NCBI GenBank assembly: GCA_015485945.1
Contig: WFSM01000063.1
Location: forward strand, 1 to 35,700
Length of the DNA stretch: 35,700 bases
DNA from: Candidatus Bipolaricaulota bacterium
GTDB lineage: Bacteria > Bipolaricaulota > Bipolaricaulia > UBA7950 > UBA9294
Direction of reading: 5' to 3'
Every line of letters begins with the position of its first letter. The stretch's first letter is position 1. The position numbers and the translations under genes are program-made. Shown one piece after another: positions 1-8,662 of the stretch. The notes beneath the pieces are model-generated. The model made no database searches and was not told where the DNA came from. It saw only the letters and a list, made by a program, of their open reading frames with translations.

Positions 1-2
1 GG

Positions 3-938
3 CCCCATGCCGAGGTGTTCGCGCTGGAAGAAGCAGAAAAAAACGCGCGCGGGGCGACGATCTACGTCACCCTGGAACCGTGCTCTCACTACGGCAAGAC
101 CCCGCCGTGTGCCGATCGGATCATCGAGGCGGGAATATCCCGCGCCGTCGTCGCCTGTCGCGATCCCAATCCGCTCGTAAACGGCCGTGGCATCGAGAGA
201 ATGCGCGCTGCCGGGATCGAGGTGATCGAGGGCGTGCTCGCGGACGAAGCGCGAAAGGCAAACGAGATCTTCATCAAGTTCATCCAGACCAAGATCCCGT
301 TCGTGCTGCTGAAGCTCGCGCTGAGCCTCGATGGGAAGATCGCGACGCGGTCCGGTGATTCCAAGTGGATCACCGGCGAAGAGGCGCGGACCGCGGTCCA
401 TCGCTTGCGACGCCGGTTCGCCGCCGTTCTCGTTGGAGCAACCACCGCGATTAACGATGACCCGCTCCTCACCGTGCGTCACGTCGAGGGACCAAACCCG
501 GTTCGGATCATCCTCGACGGCCGCGGGCGTGTTCCCGACGATGCGCGTATGTTTAACGAAGACGGCCGCACAATTGTTGTCACCACGACGATGCCGGTGG
601 AGAAGGAGACGAAGCTTCAATCTCGTGGGGTTGAAGTGTGGCGCCTTCCCAATGACAAAGACCAAGTTGATCTGCAGGAACTCCTCGTCCGGCTGGGTCA
701 GGAGAATATCGACTCACTCCTGATTGAAGGCGGCGGCGAGACGGCAGCTGCGTTCCTTACCGCCGGTTTTGTCGACAAAGTCGCGTTGTTCATCGCTCCG
801 CTCATCATCGGCGGCCGCGATTCCGTTCCTGCAGTCGGCGGTGCCGGAGCAGCTCGCATTGCCGATGCCATCAGGCTCAGAGATACGGAGGTTATGAAGA
901 TTGGTGAAGATTTTCTTGTGATCGGCTATCTCGTCTGA
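3..938 (+). CDS. ribD: Riboflavin biosynthesis protein RibD (5' end outside window)
   Basis: Bifunctional enzyme of riboflavin synthesis: an N-terminal zinc deaminase acts on the diamino-pyrimidinone phosphate and a C-terminal reductase reduces the ribosyl group with NADPH. The reading frame is open from base 3, so the N-terminus lies upstream. The first visible codons give the HAE zinc/catalytic motif, followed by PCSHYGKTPPC, which carries the two other zinc ligands. The reductase domain starts near LALSLDGKIATRSGDSKWITG and contains the typical LLIEGGGETAAAFL segment near the C-terminus. An internal GTG at base 15 lies inside the deaminase motif and is not the true start. No other rib gene follows; purB comes next after about 105 bp, so ribD is either the last gene of an upstream operon or sits alone. 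Identification is secure. Confidence 0.95.
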   Translation, partial: PHAEVFALEEAEKNARGATIYVTLEPCSHYGKTPPCADRIIEAGISRAVVACRDPNPLVNGRGIERMRAAGIEVIEGVLADEARKANEIFIKFIQTKIPFVLLKLALSLDGKIATRSGDSKWITGEEARTAVHRLRRRFAAVLVGATTAINDDPLLTVRHVEGPNPVRIILDGRGRVPDDARMFNEDGRTIVVTTTMPVEKETKLQSRGVEVWRLPNDKDQVDLQELLVRLGQENIDSLLIEGGGETAAAFLTAGFVDKVALFIAPLIIGGRDSVPAVGGAGAARIADAIRLRDTEVMKIGEDFLVIGYLV

Positions 939-1043
939 CAAGCGTGCGGGAGTGAATTGTCGGCTGTGTCTGGTATGCCGGGTGTGGTGATGGCATAATG
1001 GTGTCACAATATACGGCGGGAACCGGAGGTCGGTGGGAGCAGG

Positions 1044-2336
1044 ATGATCGAACGATATAGCCTGTCGCCAATGCGGGAATTATGGACACTGGAGGCCCAG
1101 TATGCGCGCTGGCTTGAGGTGGAGCTGGCTGCGCTTGCCGCGATGGAGCCCCTTGGCGAGGTTCCCACCGGGACGTACGCTGCGGTGCAAAGTAAACTCC
1201 ATGTTGATTCCGCTCGGATCGCCCAAATCGAAGTAGAAATTCACCACGATCTGCTCGCGTTCATCCGGTCGCTGGAAGAACAGGCGGGGGCGCCGGGACG
1301 GTTCATCCACCAGGGCCTCACTTCATCCGATATCAAGGACACAGCCCTCTCCTTGCAGATGCGTGATGGACTCGACATCCTTCTCCGGGAAGCGGATGGG
1401 CTGAGGAAACTGCTGCTTACAAAGGCGGTGGAGTATCAGGACTTGGTGATCGTCGGACGGACGCACGGAATGCATGCCGAGCCGACGACGCTGGGGCTGA
1501 AGTTCGGCAACTGGGCGGCGGAGATCGCGCGCGATATTGCGCGTCTGAAGCAGGCGAAAGCGACGATCAGCGTGGGGAAACTCTCCGGCCCGGTCGGGAC
1601 TTACTCCCAGATTTCACCAGCGGTGGAGAAACTCGCATTGGAGAAACTTGGACTGCGGCCGGCTCTGATCGCCACCCAAGTTCTTCAACGCGACCGCCAC
1701 GCCGAGGTCCTGGCTGCAATCGCGATTACTGGAGCGACACTGGAGAAAATCGCCCTCGAGATCCGCCATCTGTCCCGCACCGAGATCGGTGAAGTGGAGG
1801 AGCCACAGCCGGAGGGATCGTCGTCGATGCCGCACAAGCGCAATCCGATCACCGCGGAGCGGATCTGCGGCTTAGCGCGCATCCTGCGGAGCAACTTGCA
1901 GGCAGGGTTGGAGAACATCGCCCTGTGGCACGAGCGTGACATGTCGCATTCGTCGGTGGAGCGAGTAGTGATCCCTGATTCGTTTCTCCTTCTTCACTAC
2001 ATGCTTGTAAAGATTAGCGCGATTGTATCCGGACTCGTGATCCACGCCGACCGGATTGCGGAGAATCTTGGTCTTACCCACGGAGCGATTTATTCGCAGG
2101 CAGCGCTGATCGAGCTTGTGAAGCACGGGATGCCGCGGAGTGAGGCACACGCAGCGGTAAAGCAGGCGGCGGAACGGGCGATTGCGGACGGAGGCGACTT
2201 TTTCGTCGCGCTGCAGGAAAATCCGGCCATCGCTTCGTACCTGGAACGGGCCGCGCTTGACATCGACACCCTGTTATCCCATGTGCGCGCGATGAGCGCA
2301 GAGATCATCGCCAGGCTGATGAAGGAGTGGGGATAG
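1044..2336 (+). CDS. purB: Adenylosuccinate lyase
   Basis: Cleaves SAICAR and adenylosuccinate, releasing fumarate, in purine nucleotide synthesis. The 430-residue length is normal for the bacterial family. The fumarase/aspartase superfamily signatures are present: TSSD near residues 93-96, GRTHGMHAEP near 138-147 with the general acid/base histidine, and the signature loop GSSSMPHKRNP near 257-267 with the catalytic serine. The ATG is preceded by purine-rich GGAGGTCGGTGGGAGCAG. The gene stops one base before plsY, so the two are almost certainly co-transcribed. The 105-bp gap after ribD contains a CATAAT at 994-999 but no convincing -35 box. Other purine genes are not visible here. Confidence 0.97.
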   Translation: MIERYSLSPMRELWTLEAQYARWLEVELAALAAMEPLGEVPTGTYAAVQSKLHVDSARIAQIEVEIHHDLLAFIRSLEEQAGAPGRFIHQGLTSSDIKDTALSLQMRDGLDILLREADGLRKLLLTKAVEYQDLVIVGRTHGMHAEPTTLGLKFGNWAAEIARDIARLKQAKATISVGKLSGPVGTYSQISPAVEKLALEKLGLRPALIATQVLQRDRHAEVLAAIAITGATLEKIALEIRHLSRTEIGEVEEPQPEGSSSMPHKRNPITAERICGLARILRSNLQAGLENIALWHERDMSHSSVERVVIPDSFLLLHYMLVKISAIVSGLVIHADRIAENLGLTHGAIYSQAALIELVKHGMPRSEAHAAVKQAAERAIADGGDFFVALQENPAIASYLERAALDIDTLLSHVRAMSAEIIARLMKEWG

Positions 2337-2337
2337 A

Positions 2338-2979
2338 ATGGGATTGATCGGGCTTATCGTGATCGCCTATCTGCTCGGGGCAATCCCGACCGCACTCATC
2401 GCGGGCAAGCTCCTCAAGGGGATCGACATTCGCACCGTGGGAAGCGGGAACGTGGGGGCGACGAACACGTGGCGCGCCCTTGGGTGGAAGGCGGGAGTGG
2501 GAGTGCTGGCGATCGATCTCGGGAAGGGGCTAATTGCGGCGGCGCTCGTCCCGCAAATCCCATTGGGGCCGCTCCCAGTTGATATGCAGGACGTCGCGAT
2601 TCTGTGTGGACTGGCGGCGGTGCTCGGGCATGTCTTTCCTGTCTACATCGGGTTTCGTGGCGGCAAAGGCGTGGCTACCACCACCGGGATGCTCATTGCC
2701 GTTGCGCCGCTTCCGCTCGGAATCGCAGCCGGGATATTCGGCCTGACATTTGTCCTTACCGGACGGGTATCAATCGGCTCGCTGCTGGGAGCAACGAGTG
2801 TCCCAATTGCGGTGTGGCTCCTCGGCCGCTACGGGATCGCCACGTACCCGGTCCTTCTCCTCGGGCTCACTTCGGCGTTGGCGGCGTTTATCGTGTTTAA
2901 TCACCGCGCAAACATTGTTCGGTTGGTGCGGGGCAAAGAACATCCGATCATTCGCCCGTTGTTTGGGCGGCGACGGTAA
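2338..2979 (+). CDS. plsY: Glycerol-3-phosphate acyltransferase PlsY
   Basis: Integral membrane enzyme that transfers an acyl group from acyl-phosphate to glycerol-3-phosphate, the first acylation in phospholipid synthesis. The protein has 213 residues and several hydrophobic helices. It shows the three family motifs: GSGNVGATNTWRALG near residues 36-50, a conserved GHVFPVYIGFRGGKGVATT segment near 97-115, and a C-terminal FNHRANIVRL segment. The ATG lies one base after the purB stop (TAG A ATG), indicating translational coupling with purB. ftsH begins about 70 bp downstream behind its own promoter. Assignment is firm. Confidence 0.96.
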   Translation: MGLIGLIVIAYLLGAIPTALIAGKLLKGIDIRTVGSGNVGATNTWRALGWKAGVGVLAIDLGKGLIAAALVPQIPLGPLPVDMQDVAILCGLAAVLGHVFPVYIGFRGGKGVATTTGMLIAVAPLPLGIAAGIFGLTFVLTGRVSIGSLLGATSVPIAVWLLGRYGIATYPVLLLGLTSALAAFIVFNHRANIVRLVRGKEHPIIRPLFGRRR

Positions 2980-3004
2980 CGTATATTTCAGTTGTAATCG
3001 GGAT

Positions 3005-3033
3005 TTGACCGAGAGCACATCCGGTGCTACAAT
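3005..3033 (+). promoter_or_regulatory. Sigma70-type promoter of ftsH
   Basis: TTGACC (3005-3010), a 17-bp spacer and TACAAT (3028-3033) lie just upstream of ftsH. The predicted start near 3040 leaves a leader of about ten bases, including GAGGT, before the ATG at 3051. Promoter recognised from sequence only. Confidence 0.7.
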
Positions 3034-3050
3034 TCCAATGAGGTAATATT

Positions 3051-4883
3051 ATGGAAAAAGATCCGCTTAGAGAACTACGCAATCGTAATTTACGCAATAT
3101 TGCGGTGATCACGGTAATCGTGATCCTGGGACTGATACTGCTTCAGTCCTGGTTCGGAGGGAATAAGCCGCAGAATGAGGTCGATTATACGACGTTCCTC
3201 ACGTTCGTGAAGAGTAGTCAGATCGCCTCGATCGTGATCAAGGACAACCGCGGCACGGCAAAGACCGTCGACGGTGGAACCGTTGTGGTTGAGTTACCGA
3301 GCAACCCGATCCTGTACGAGCCGTTGCTCGTTGACCACAACGTGAAAATTCAGTTCAAACCGCCGTCGCAGAATGGCCTGTTGTGGTCGATCCTCATCTC
3401 ACTGCTGCCGATTATTCTGTTGATCGGGGTATGGATGTACATCATGCGCCGCACGCAGAGCGGTGGAGCGCTCAGCTTCGGGCAGTCAAAGGCGAAGCTG
3501 GTTCAGCCGTACGCCACCCAGGTGACGTTTGCCGATGTTGCCGGCATCGATGAGGTGAAGGAAGAGGTTGAGGAAGTCGTCGAGTACTTAAAAGACCCAA
3601 AGCGGTTCGCTCGCCTGGGGGCGGAGATTCCGAAGGGAATCCTCCTCGTCGGCGCGCCGGGCACGGGGAAGACGTTGCTCGCCAAAGCGATCGCCGGTGA
3701 GGCTCATGTCCCGTTCTTCTCGATCAGCGGCTCGGACTTCGTGGAGATGTTCGTCGGGGTGGGAGCGGCACGGGTGCGCGACATGTTTGCCAAGGCAAAG
3801 GCATCGGCGCCGTGCATCATCTTTATCGACGAGATCGATGCCGTTGGCCGTAAGCGTGGCGCTGGGCTCGGCGGCGGCCACGACGAGCGCGAGCAGACGT
3901 TGAACCAGCTTCTCGCTGAGATGGACGGATTCCAACCGAACAAGGGGATCATCATCCTCGCCGCCACTAACCGCCCCGACGTGCTCGATCCGGCGCTGTT
4001 GCGGCCGGGACGATTCGACCGGCGGATCACCACCCCGCGTCCTGACTTGAAAGGACGAGCGGAGATCCTCAAACTTCACCTCCGCAACAAGAAGATCGGT
4101 GAGGACGTCGATCCCACGATTCTTGCCCGGCGCACCCCGGGGTTCGTGGGAGCTGACCTGAAGAATTTGTGCAACGAAGCGGCTCTGCTTGCCGCTCGCA
4201 ATGATAAGGCACAGGTCGATATGTCCGACTTCGAGGAGGCGATCGACCGCGTGATTGCCGGGGTAAAGCGCAAGGGGATTGTGCTCACCAAGGAGGTACG
4301 GGAGCACATTGCCTATCACGAGTCCGGCCACGCATTGCTGGGGCGGCTCCTGCCCAAGGCCGATCCCGTGCACCGGATATCGATCATCCCCCGCGGTGAC
4401 GGTTCTCTCGGGTTCACGCTCCAGCTCCCGCTGGAGGACAAGTACGTCGTGTCCGAGGAGGAGCTTGAAGACAAGCTCATCACCCTGTTCGGCGGGCGGG
4501 CGGCGGAGGAGATCGTGTTCCACGAGCTCACCACCGGCGCGTACGACGACCTGAAGAAGGCGACCCAACTCGCCAAGCGAATGGTCGTCGAGTACGGGAT
4601 GAGCGATAAGCTGGGACCGATCAGCCTGGCACGCGAGCACGTGAACGTGTTCCTCGGCGAGGAGATCGTAAAGAGCGACGAGCACTCGGAGGAGCTTTCC
4701 GCCCTCGTCGATTCCGAGATCCGCGGGCTTATCACCCGCACCTACGGCCGGGCGAAGCAACTGCTCGCTGAGCACCGCTCCGTCCTCGACCGATTAGCGC
4801 ACGCCCTGCTGGATAAGGAGGTCCTCGCCGGCACGGAGCTCGACGACCTGTTCTCGTCCTTGGTCCCGTCGCCGGCTGCGTAA
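3051..4883 (+). CDS. ftsH: ATP-dependent zinc metalloprotease FtsH
   Basis: Membrane-anchored AAA+ protease that unfolds and degrades misassembled membrane proteins and short-lived regulators. The 610-residue protein has two N-terminal membrane segments (about 16-34 and 107-126) flanking a small extracytoplasmic region. The AAA+ domain follows, with Walker A GAPGTGKT (201-208), Walker B IIFIDEID (about 256-264) and the second region of homology with LRPGRFDRR. The peptidase domain has the zinc site HESGH (first His about 423) and the third ligand in TTGAYDDLKKAT (about 495-506). Length is typical. It has its own promoter at 3005-3033. Its stop TAA shares its last A with the dxr ATG, so ftsH and dxr form a translationally coupled pair. 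Confidence 0.98.
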   Translation: MEKDPLRELRNRNLRNIAVITVIVILGLILLQSWFGGNKPQNEVDYTTFLTFVKSSQIASIVIKDNRGTAKTVDGGTVVVELPSNPILYEPLLVDHNVKIQFKPPSQNGLLWSILISLLPIILLIGVWMYIMRRTQSGGALSFGQSKAKLVQPYATQVTFADVAGIDEVKEEVEEVVEYLKDPKRFARLGAEIPKGILLVGAPGTGKTLLAKAIAGEAHVPFFSISGSDFVEMFVGVGAARVRDMFAKAKASAPCIIFIDEIDAVGRKRGAGLGGGHDEREQTLNQLLAEMDGFQPNKGIIILAATNRPDVLDPALLRPGRFDRRITTPRPDLKGRAEILKLHLRNKKIGEDVDPTILARRTPGFVGADLKNLCNEAALLAARNDKAQVDMSDFEEAIDRVIAGVKRKGIVLTKEVREHIAYHESGHALLGRLLPKADPVHRISIIPRGDGSLGFTLQLPLEDKYVVSEEELEDKLITLFGGRAAEEIVFHELTTGAYDDLKKATQLAKRMVVEYGMSDKLGPISLAREHVNVFLGEEIVKSDEHSEELSALVDSEIRGLITRTYGRAKQLLAEHRSVLDRLAHALLDKEVLAGTELDDLFSSLVPSPAA

Positions 4884-6034
4884 TGCGCCGCGTTATCATT
4901 CTCGGGTCGACCGGCTCGATCGGCACACAGACGATTGACGTAATCACCCGCCTTAACCGCATTGGATACGACTTTGAAATTGTCGGGCTCGGAGCTGGCC
5001 ACAACATCGAGCGACTCAGTCAGCAGGTTGCCGCCGTCCGTCCGCGTGTGGTGTGTGTCGCCGAGGAATCCGGCCGTGACGAGCTTGCACGCCGGTTTCC
5101 CGACCTCGAGATCGTGGTCGGAGAGGACGGGCTGCTTGTGCTTGTCCGCACGGACGACGTCGATATCGTGGTGAACGCCCTCGTCGGTGCAATTGGGCTT
5201 CCTCCCACTCTGGTGGCGCTCGAACAGGGACGCACTGTTGCCCTTGCCAACAAGGAGAGCCTTGTGGTGGGGGGAGAACTGGTCAAAACCGTGCTCGCCG
5301 ACCATGGTGGGACGATTGTCCCGATTGACTCCGAACACAGCGCGCTCCTGCAAGCACTGTCCGCCGGGAAACGGGAGGAGGTGCGCCGGCTGGTCATCAC
5401 CGCATCGGGCGGCCCATTCCTCCGCACCCCGCTCGTGGAGCTCGATCGGGTGCGCCCCGAAGACGCGCTTCATCATCCCAACTGGAACATGGGGACGCGG
5501 ATCACGATCGACTCGGCAACGATGGTGAACAAGGCGTTCGAAGTGATCGAGGCCCATTACCTGTTTGGGATTCCGTACGATCACATCGAGCCGGTCATTC
5601 ACCCGGCGTCGGTGGTACACTCGTTGGTTGAGTACCGCGATGGATCGGTGATCGCCCAGCTCGCTCCTCCGGACATGCGGATCCCGATTCAGTATGCACT
5701 TGTCTATCCCCACCGGCCGGATACCGAATTGCCGCGACTCGATCTCACCGCGGTGGGACCGCTCACGTTTGCACCGCTCGATCACGCGCGCTATCCCGCG
5801 TTTGACGCCGTCCTGTTCGCAGCGGAACGTGGCGGTACTGCTCCGGCAGTGGCCAACGCTGCTGATGAGGTGTTGGTAACGCGGTTCCTCGCAGGCGAGA
5901 TCCCGTTCACTGCGATCGCTCGTGGGATCGCCGCCGCACTTGCAGGGTGGACGGATGACGCTCCGCTCACACTCGCTGCCGTCCGCGCCGCCGATCGCTG
6001 GGCACGCACGGTTGCCCGCAAATACACGCCTTGA
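4883..6034 (+). CDS. dxr: 1-deoxy-D-xylulose 5-phosphate reductoisomerase
   Basis: Converts DXP to MEP with NADPH, the first committed step of the non-mevalonate isoprenoid pathway. Seen in the 383-residue protein: the N-terminal nucleotide-binding motif ILGSTGSIGTQTIDVI (residues 5-20), NALVGAIGLPPTL, ALANKESLVVGGELV, TASGGPF, and the substrate/metal region NMGTRITIDSATMVNKAFEV followed by HPASVVHSLVEYRDGS. These are the hallmark Dxr blocks in the expected order. The ATG overlaps the ftsH stop by one base (TAATG). Its presence indicates that the organism uses the MEP pathway. No other MEP genes are in the window. Confidence 0.97.
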   Translation: MRRVIILGSTGSIGTQTIDVITRLNRIGYDFEIVGLGAGHNIERLSQQVAAVRPRVVCVAEESGRDELARRFPDLEIVVGEDGLLVLVRTDDVDIVVNALVGAIGLPPTLVALEQGRTVALANKESLVVGGELVKTVLADHGGTIVPIDSEHSALLQALSAGKREEVRRLVITASGGPFLRTPLVELDRVRPEDALHHPNWNMGTRITIDSATMVNKAFEVIEAHYLFGIPYDHIEPVIHPASVVHSLVEYRDGSVIAQLAPPDMRIPIQYALVYPHRPDTELPRLDLTAVGPLTFAPLDHARYPAFDAVLFAAERGGTAPAVANAADEVLVTRFLAGEIPFTAIARGIAAALAGWTDDAPLTLAAVRAADRWARTVARKYTP

Positions 6035-6163
6035 TCTGGGCACGGCGCCCGGGGAGCCAATTGACGGCAGCCCGGGCGGGATGTTAGTCTACATAACGAA
6101 CACACGGCGGCGGTACGGGCGGGCTCGTGTCGCCTGGACTAACAACTGGTTACAAGGAGAGGC

Positions 6164-6985
6164 ATGGATACACACAGGATTATGCAACTCGCGCTCGAAC
6201 TGGCCGGGCTGGATGAGATCCCTGCGGACAGCGCGATCTACCAGCCGGGGGAGGACATCGAACGGGTCATCATTGGGATTGACATCGATACCACCGAGCT
6301 TATCCTCGCCGAGGAGGAGGGGTACGACCTTGCGATCTCGCACCATCCGATGGGGGGCGAGGCGTTCATCAACTTTCATCGCGTGTTGGCACGCCATATC
6401 GACCTGCTGGTAACCGCAGGTGTACCACGTGATGCGGCGAAACAGGCGGTCCTCCCGATGATGGAAGAACAACGGATCGCACACGCAATGCGCAATTACG
6501 ACCGCGCCCCGTCGATCGCTCGGCTGATCGACATGCCATACATGAACATCCACACCCCACTCGATGAGATCGGACGACGGCGGATGGCGGACGCGTGCGC
6601 CGCGCTCGCGCCCACGAACACAGTGGCTGACCTGATCGAACACTTTCGCGCCGTGTTCGGGGAATTCCGCCATGCACTGACGACCATCGAACCGGTGGTG
6701 GGAGCGCCGGAGAACCAACTCGGCCGCATCGCCGTTGCCCACGGCGCCGGCACGAACGGCGGCTATCCGGTGGCAAAAGTGTACTTCACCCACGGAATCG
6801 ACACGGTGATTTACATCCACTGTGCCCCGCGGGACATCGTGCGGCTGCGCCAGGAGTTTCCTGACAAGAACCTTGTTGTCACTGGACACATCGCCAGCGA
6901 CTCGGTGGGAATCAATCCGTTCATCGCTGCGCTTGAGGAGCGAGGAATGGAGGTAACTGCGATCAGCGGGATCGTAGCGCCGTAG
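6164..6985 (+). CDS. NIF3-like dinuclear metal-binding protein (DUF34)
   Basis: The 273-residue protein resembles the NIF3/DUF34 family, widespread proteins with a dinuclear metal centre and no settled biochemical role. Supporting features are the metal-ligand motif AISHHP (residues 53-58) in the N-terminal half and the C-terminal VVTGHIASDSVG block, which matches the family's GH...D/SD ligand motif. The central segment diverges from typical Nif3/YbgI, so this is a family call and not an orthologue call. The start follows AAGGAGAGGC. The gene lies 129 bp after dxr; a TTGACG at 6061-6066 and a GC-rich inverted repeat GCCCGGG/CCCGGGC (6047-6077) lie in the gap, but neither makes a convincing promoter or terminator. 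It converges with hyuB, leaving six bases between the stops. Confidence 0.8.
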   Translation: MDTHRIMQLALELAGLDEIPADSAIYQPGEDIERVIIGIDIDTTELILAEEEGYDLAISHHPMGGEAFINFHRVLARHIDLLVTAGVPRDAAKQAVLPMMEEQRIAHAMRNYDRAPSIARLIDMPYMNIHTPLDEIGRRRMADACAALAPTNTVADLIEHFRAVFGEFRHALTTIEPVVGAPENQLGRIAVAHGAGTNGGYPVAKVYFTHGIDTVIYIHCAPRDIVRLRQEFPDKNLVVTGHIASDSVGINPFIAALEERGMEVTAISGIVAP

Positions 6986-6991
6986 GACAGT

Positions 6992-8662
6992 TCACTCAGC
7001 GGTGCGCGGGTCGAACCGATGGCGCTCGATCGCGTACTGTGCCGATATTCGACCGGCACGGTAATCACGTACGATTTCCGAGTGAGGACGCGCGGTTGGA
7101 TCACCGTACCCGCCTCCACCCGGGGTACGAATACTGATGATCTCTCCCGGTGCAAGAATGAATGACCCCTTGCCCGCCACGCGGCGCTCGCCGCTGGCAG
7201 TGATGATGTAATCCACACCCGATGCCCCGGGGGTGCCGCCGTTGATCCCGTACGGTTGCGTGGCGCGGCGATCGGCAAGCAGCGAGACGCGCGCCTGATG
7301 CCCGATCACACGGATGTCGCGTCTGATACCCAACCCACCCCGGTATCGTCCTGCCCCACCGCTGTCGCCGCGTAGCTCGTAACGTTCCACCCGCAATGGG
7401 TACGCGATCTCCAGTGCCTCGATTGGTGTGTTGAGCGTGTTTGTCATGTGGCACTGAATCCCGTCGACGCCGTCCTTGTCCGGCCGCGCGCCAAACCCAC
7501 CCCCGATCGTTTCGTACACTGTGTACGCCCGTCCGGTGCGGGGATCGATCCCTCCGATGGTGACGTTGTTCATCGTCCCCTGGCACGCGGCGATCGTGCG
7601 GTCGGGTGCGGCACTGGCAAGCGCACCGAGAAGGACATCGACGATCCGCTGCGCCGTTTCCAGGTTACCCCCCACCACCGCCGCCGGCGGGCGGGCGTTA
7701 ACCACCGTACCAGGAGGGGCAGTTATCGCGATCGGCCGGTAACACCCAGCGTTGGGAGGAATATCAGGGGCGATGACGGCGCGGATTGCATAGTACACTG
7801 CTGACGCGGTGACTGCGTACACCGCGTTGATCGGGCCGTCCACCTGAGGATCGCTCCCGGAGAAATCGATCGTCATCATATCACCGACAATGTGGATACT
7901 GACTGCAATACGGACCGGACGATCGCTGACGCCGTCGTTATCCAATTGATCCGCGTATCGGTATATCCCATCGGGCATGACAGCGATCGCTGCCCGCATC
8001 TGACGCTCTGATCGGTCCATGATCGCATCGATCGCGGCAATGAGCACCTCCGCGTCATAGCGCGCGAGCAATTCCAGAAATCGCCGCCGCCCCGTCTCAT
8101 TGGCCGCCCGTTGCGCGCGCAGGTCGCCGCGGCGCTCGTCCGGGGTGCGCACGTTGGCGGTGATAACGCTCATCAGATCGGAATCGAGTTTTCCGCCCCG
8201 CCACAGCTTGATCGGGGGTAGGCGCAGCCCTTCCTGGTAAATCTCGGTGGCGTCCCCGGCCACGCTTCCCGGGCGCATCCCGCCCACGTCCGCGTGGTGA
8301 GCGCGGTTGACGGCAAACGCGACCACCGCGCCGTTGTGGAAGATCGGGGTAAGAAACGTGATGTCGGGGAGGTGAGCACCGCCGGCAAACGGGTCGTTCA
8401 CCACGACTGTGTCTCCGGGTGCGAACTCATGAAACCGGGAGAGGACGGCGCGGACGGAGAACGGCATCGCCCCCAGATGCACCGGGATCGATTCCGCTTG
8501 GGCGATCAACTGACCGGCGCGATCGAATAGGGCAGACGAGCAATCGCGGCGCTCCTTGATGTTGGGGCTGTATCCGGTGCGGATCAAATTGTGGTTCATC
8601 GCCTCGGCGATGCCGGCGAGCGCGTTTTCGATGATCGTCAGGGTCACCGGATCGATGGTCAT
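6992..8662 (-). CDS. hyuB: Hydantoinase B/oxoprolinase-family subunit
   Basis: HyuB-type subunit of the ATP-dependent hydantoinase/5-oxoprolinase/acetone-carboxylase family, which hydrolyses or carboxylates cyclic amides and ketones together with HyuA. The true start is the ATG at 8662, giving 556 residues. It overlaps the hyuA stop in ATGA, and the family N-terminus begins right there (VTLTIIENALAGIAEAMN). Other family blocks are GDTVVVNDPFAGGAHLPDI, NRAHHADVGGMRPGS and a glycine-rich C-terminus with RTPGGGGYGDP. An upstream extension of 57 codons stays open but reads through hyuA and has no family character. Substrate cannot be told from sequence. The pair sits last in a minus-strand operon with an asparaginase-domain protein and transporters. 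Confidence 0.92.
   Translation of the reverse strand: MTIDPVTLTIIENALAGIAEAMNHNLIRTGYSPNIKERRDCSSALFDRAGQLIAQAESIPVHLGAMPFSVRAVLSRFHEFAPGDTVVVNDPFAGGAHLPDITFLTPIFHNGAVVAFAVNRAHHADVGGMRPGSVAGDATEIYQEGLRLPPIKLWRGGKLDSDLMSVITANVRTPDERRGDLRAQRAANETGRRRFLELLARYDAEVLIAAIDAIMDRSERQMRAAIAVMPDGIYRYADQLDNDGVSDRPVRIAVSIHIVGDMMTIDFSGSDPQVDGPINAVYAVTASAVYYAIRAVIAPDIPPNAGCYRPIAITAPPGTVVNARPPAAVVGGNLETAQRIVDVLLGALASAAPDRTIAACQGTMNNVTIGGIDPRTGRAYTVYETIGGGFGARPDKDGVDGIQCHMTNTLNTPIEALEIAYPLRVERYELRGDSGGAGRYRGGLGIRRDIRVIGHQARVSLLADRRATQPYGINGGTPGASGVDYIITASGERRVAGKGSFILAPGEIISIRTPGGGGYGDPTARPHSEIVRDYRAGRISAQYAIERHRFDPRTAE

Noticed and set aside
1..938. ribD as a truncated pseudogene
   Set aside because: The frame is open to the first base and starts mid-motif, so the missing part is simply outside the window.
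3588..4775. Open frame of 395 codons on the minus strand inside ftsH
   Set aside because: It lies fully antisense to a firmly identified gene, has no family character and reflects GC-rich codon use.
4742..6043. Open frame of 433 codons on the minus strand across dxr
   Set aside because: Antisense to dxr, with no recognisable motif and no ribosome binding site.
6047..6077. Inverted repeat GCCCGGG/CCCGGGC after dxr as a terminator
   Set aside because: Loop of 17 bases, stem of seven and no T-tract.
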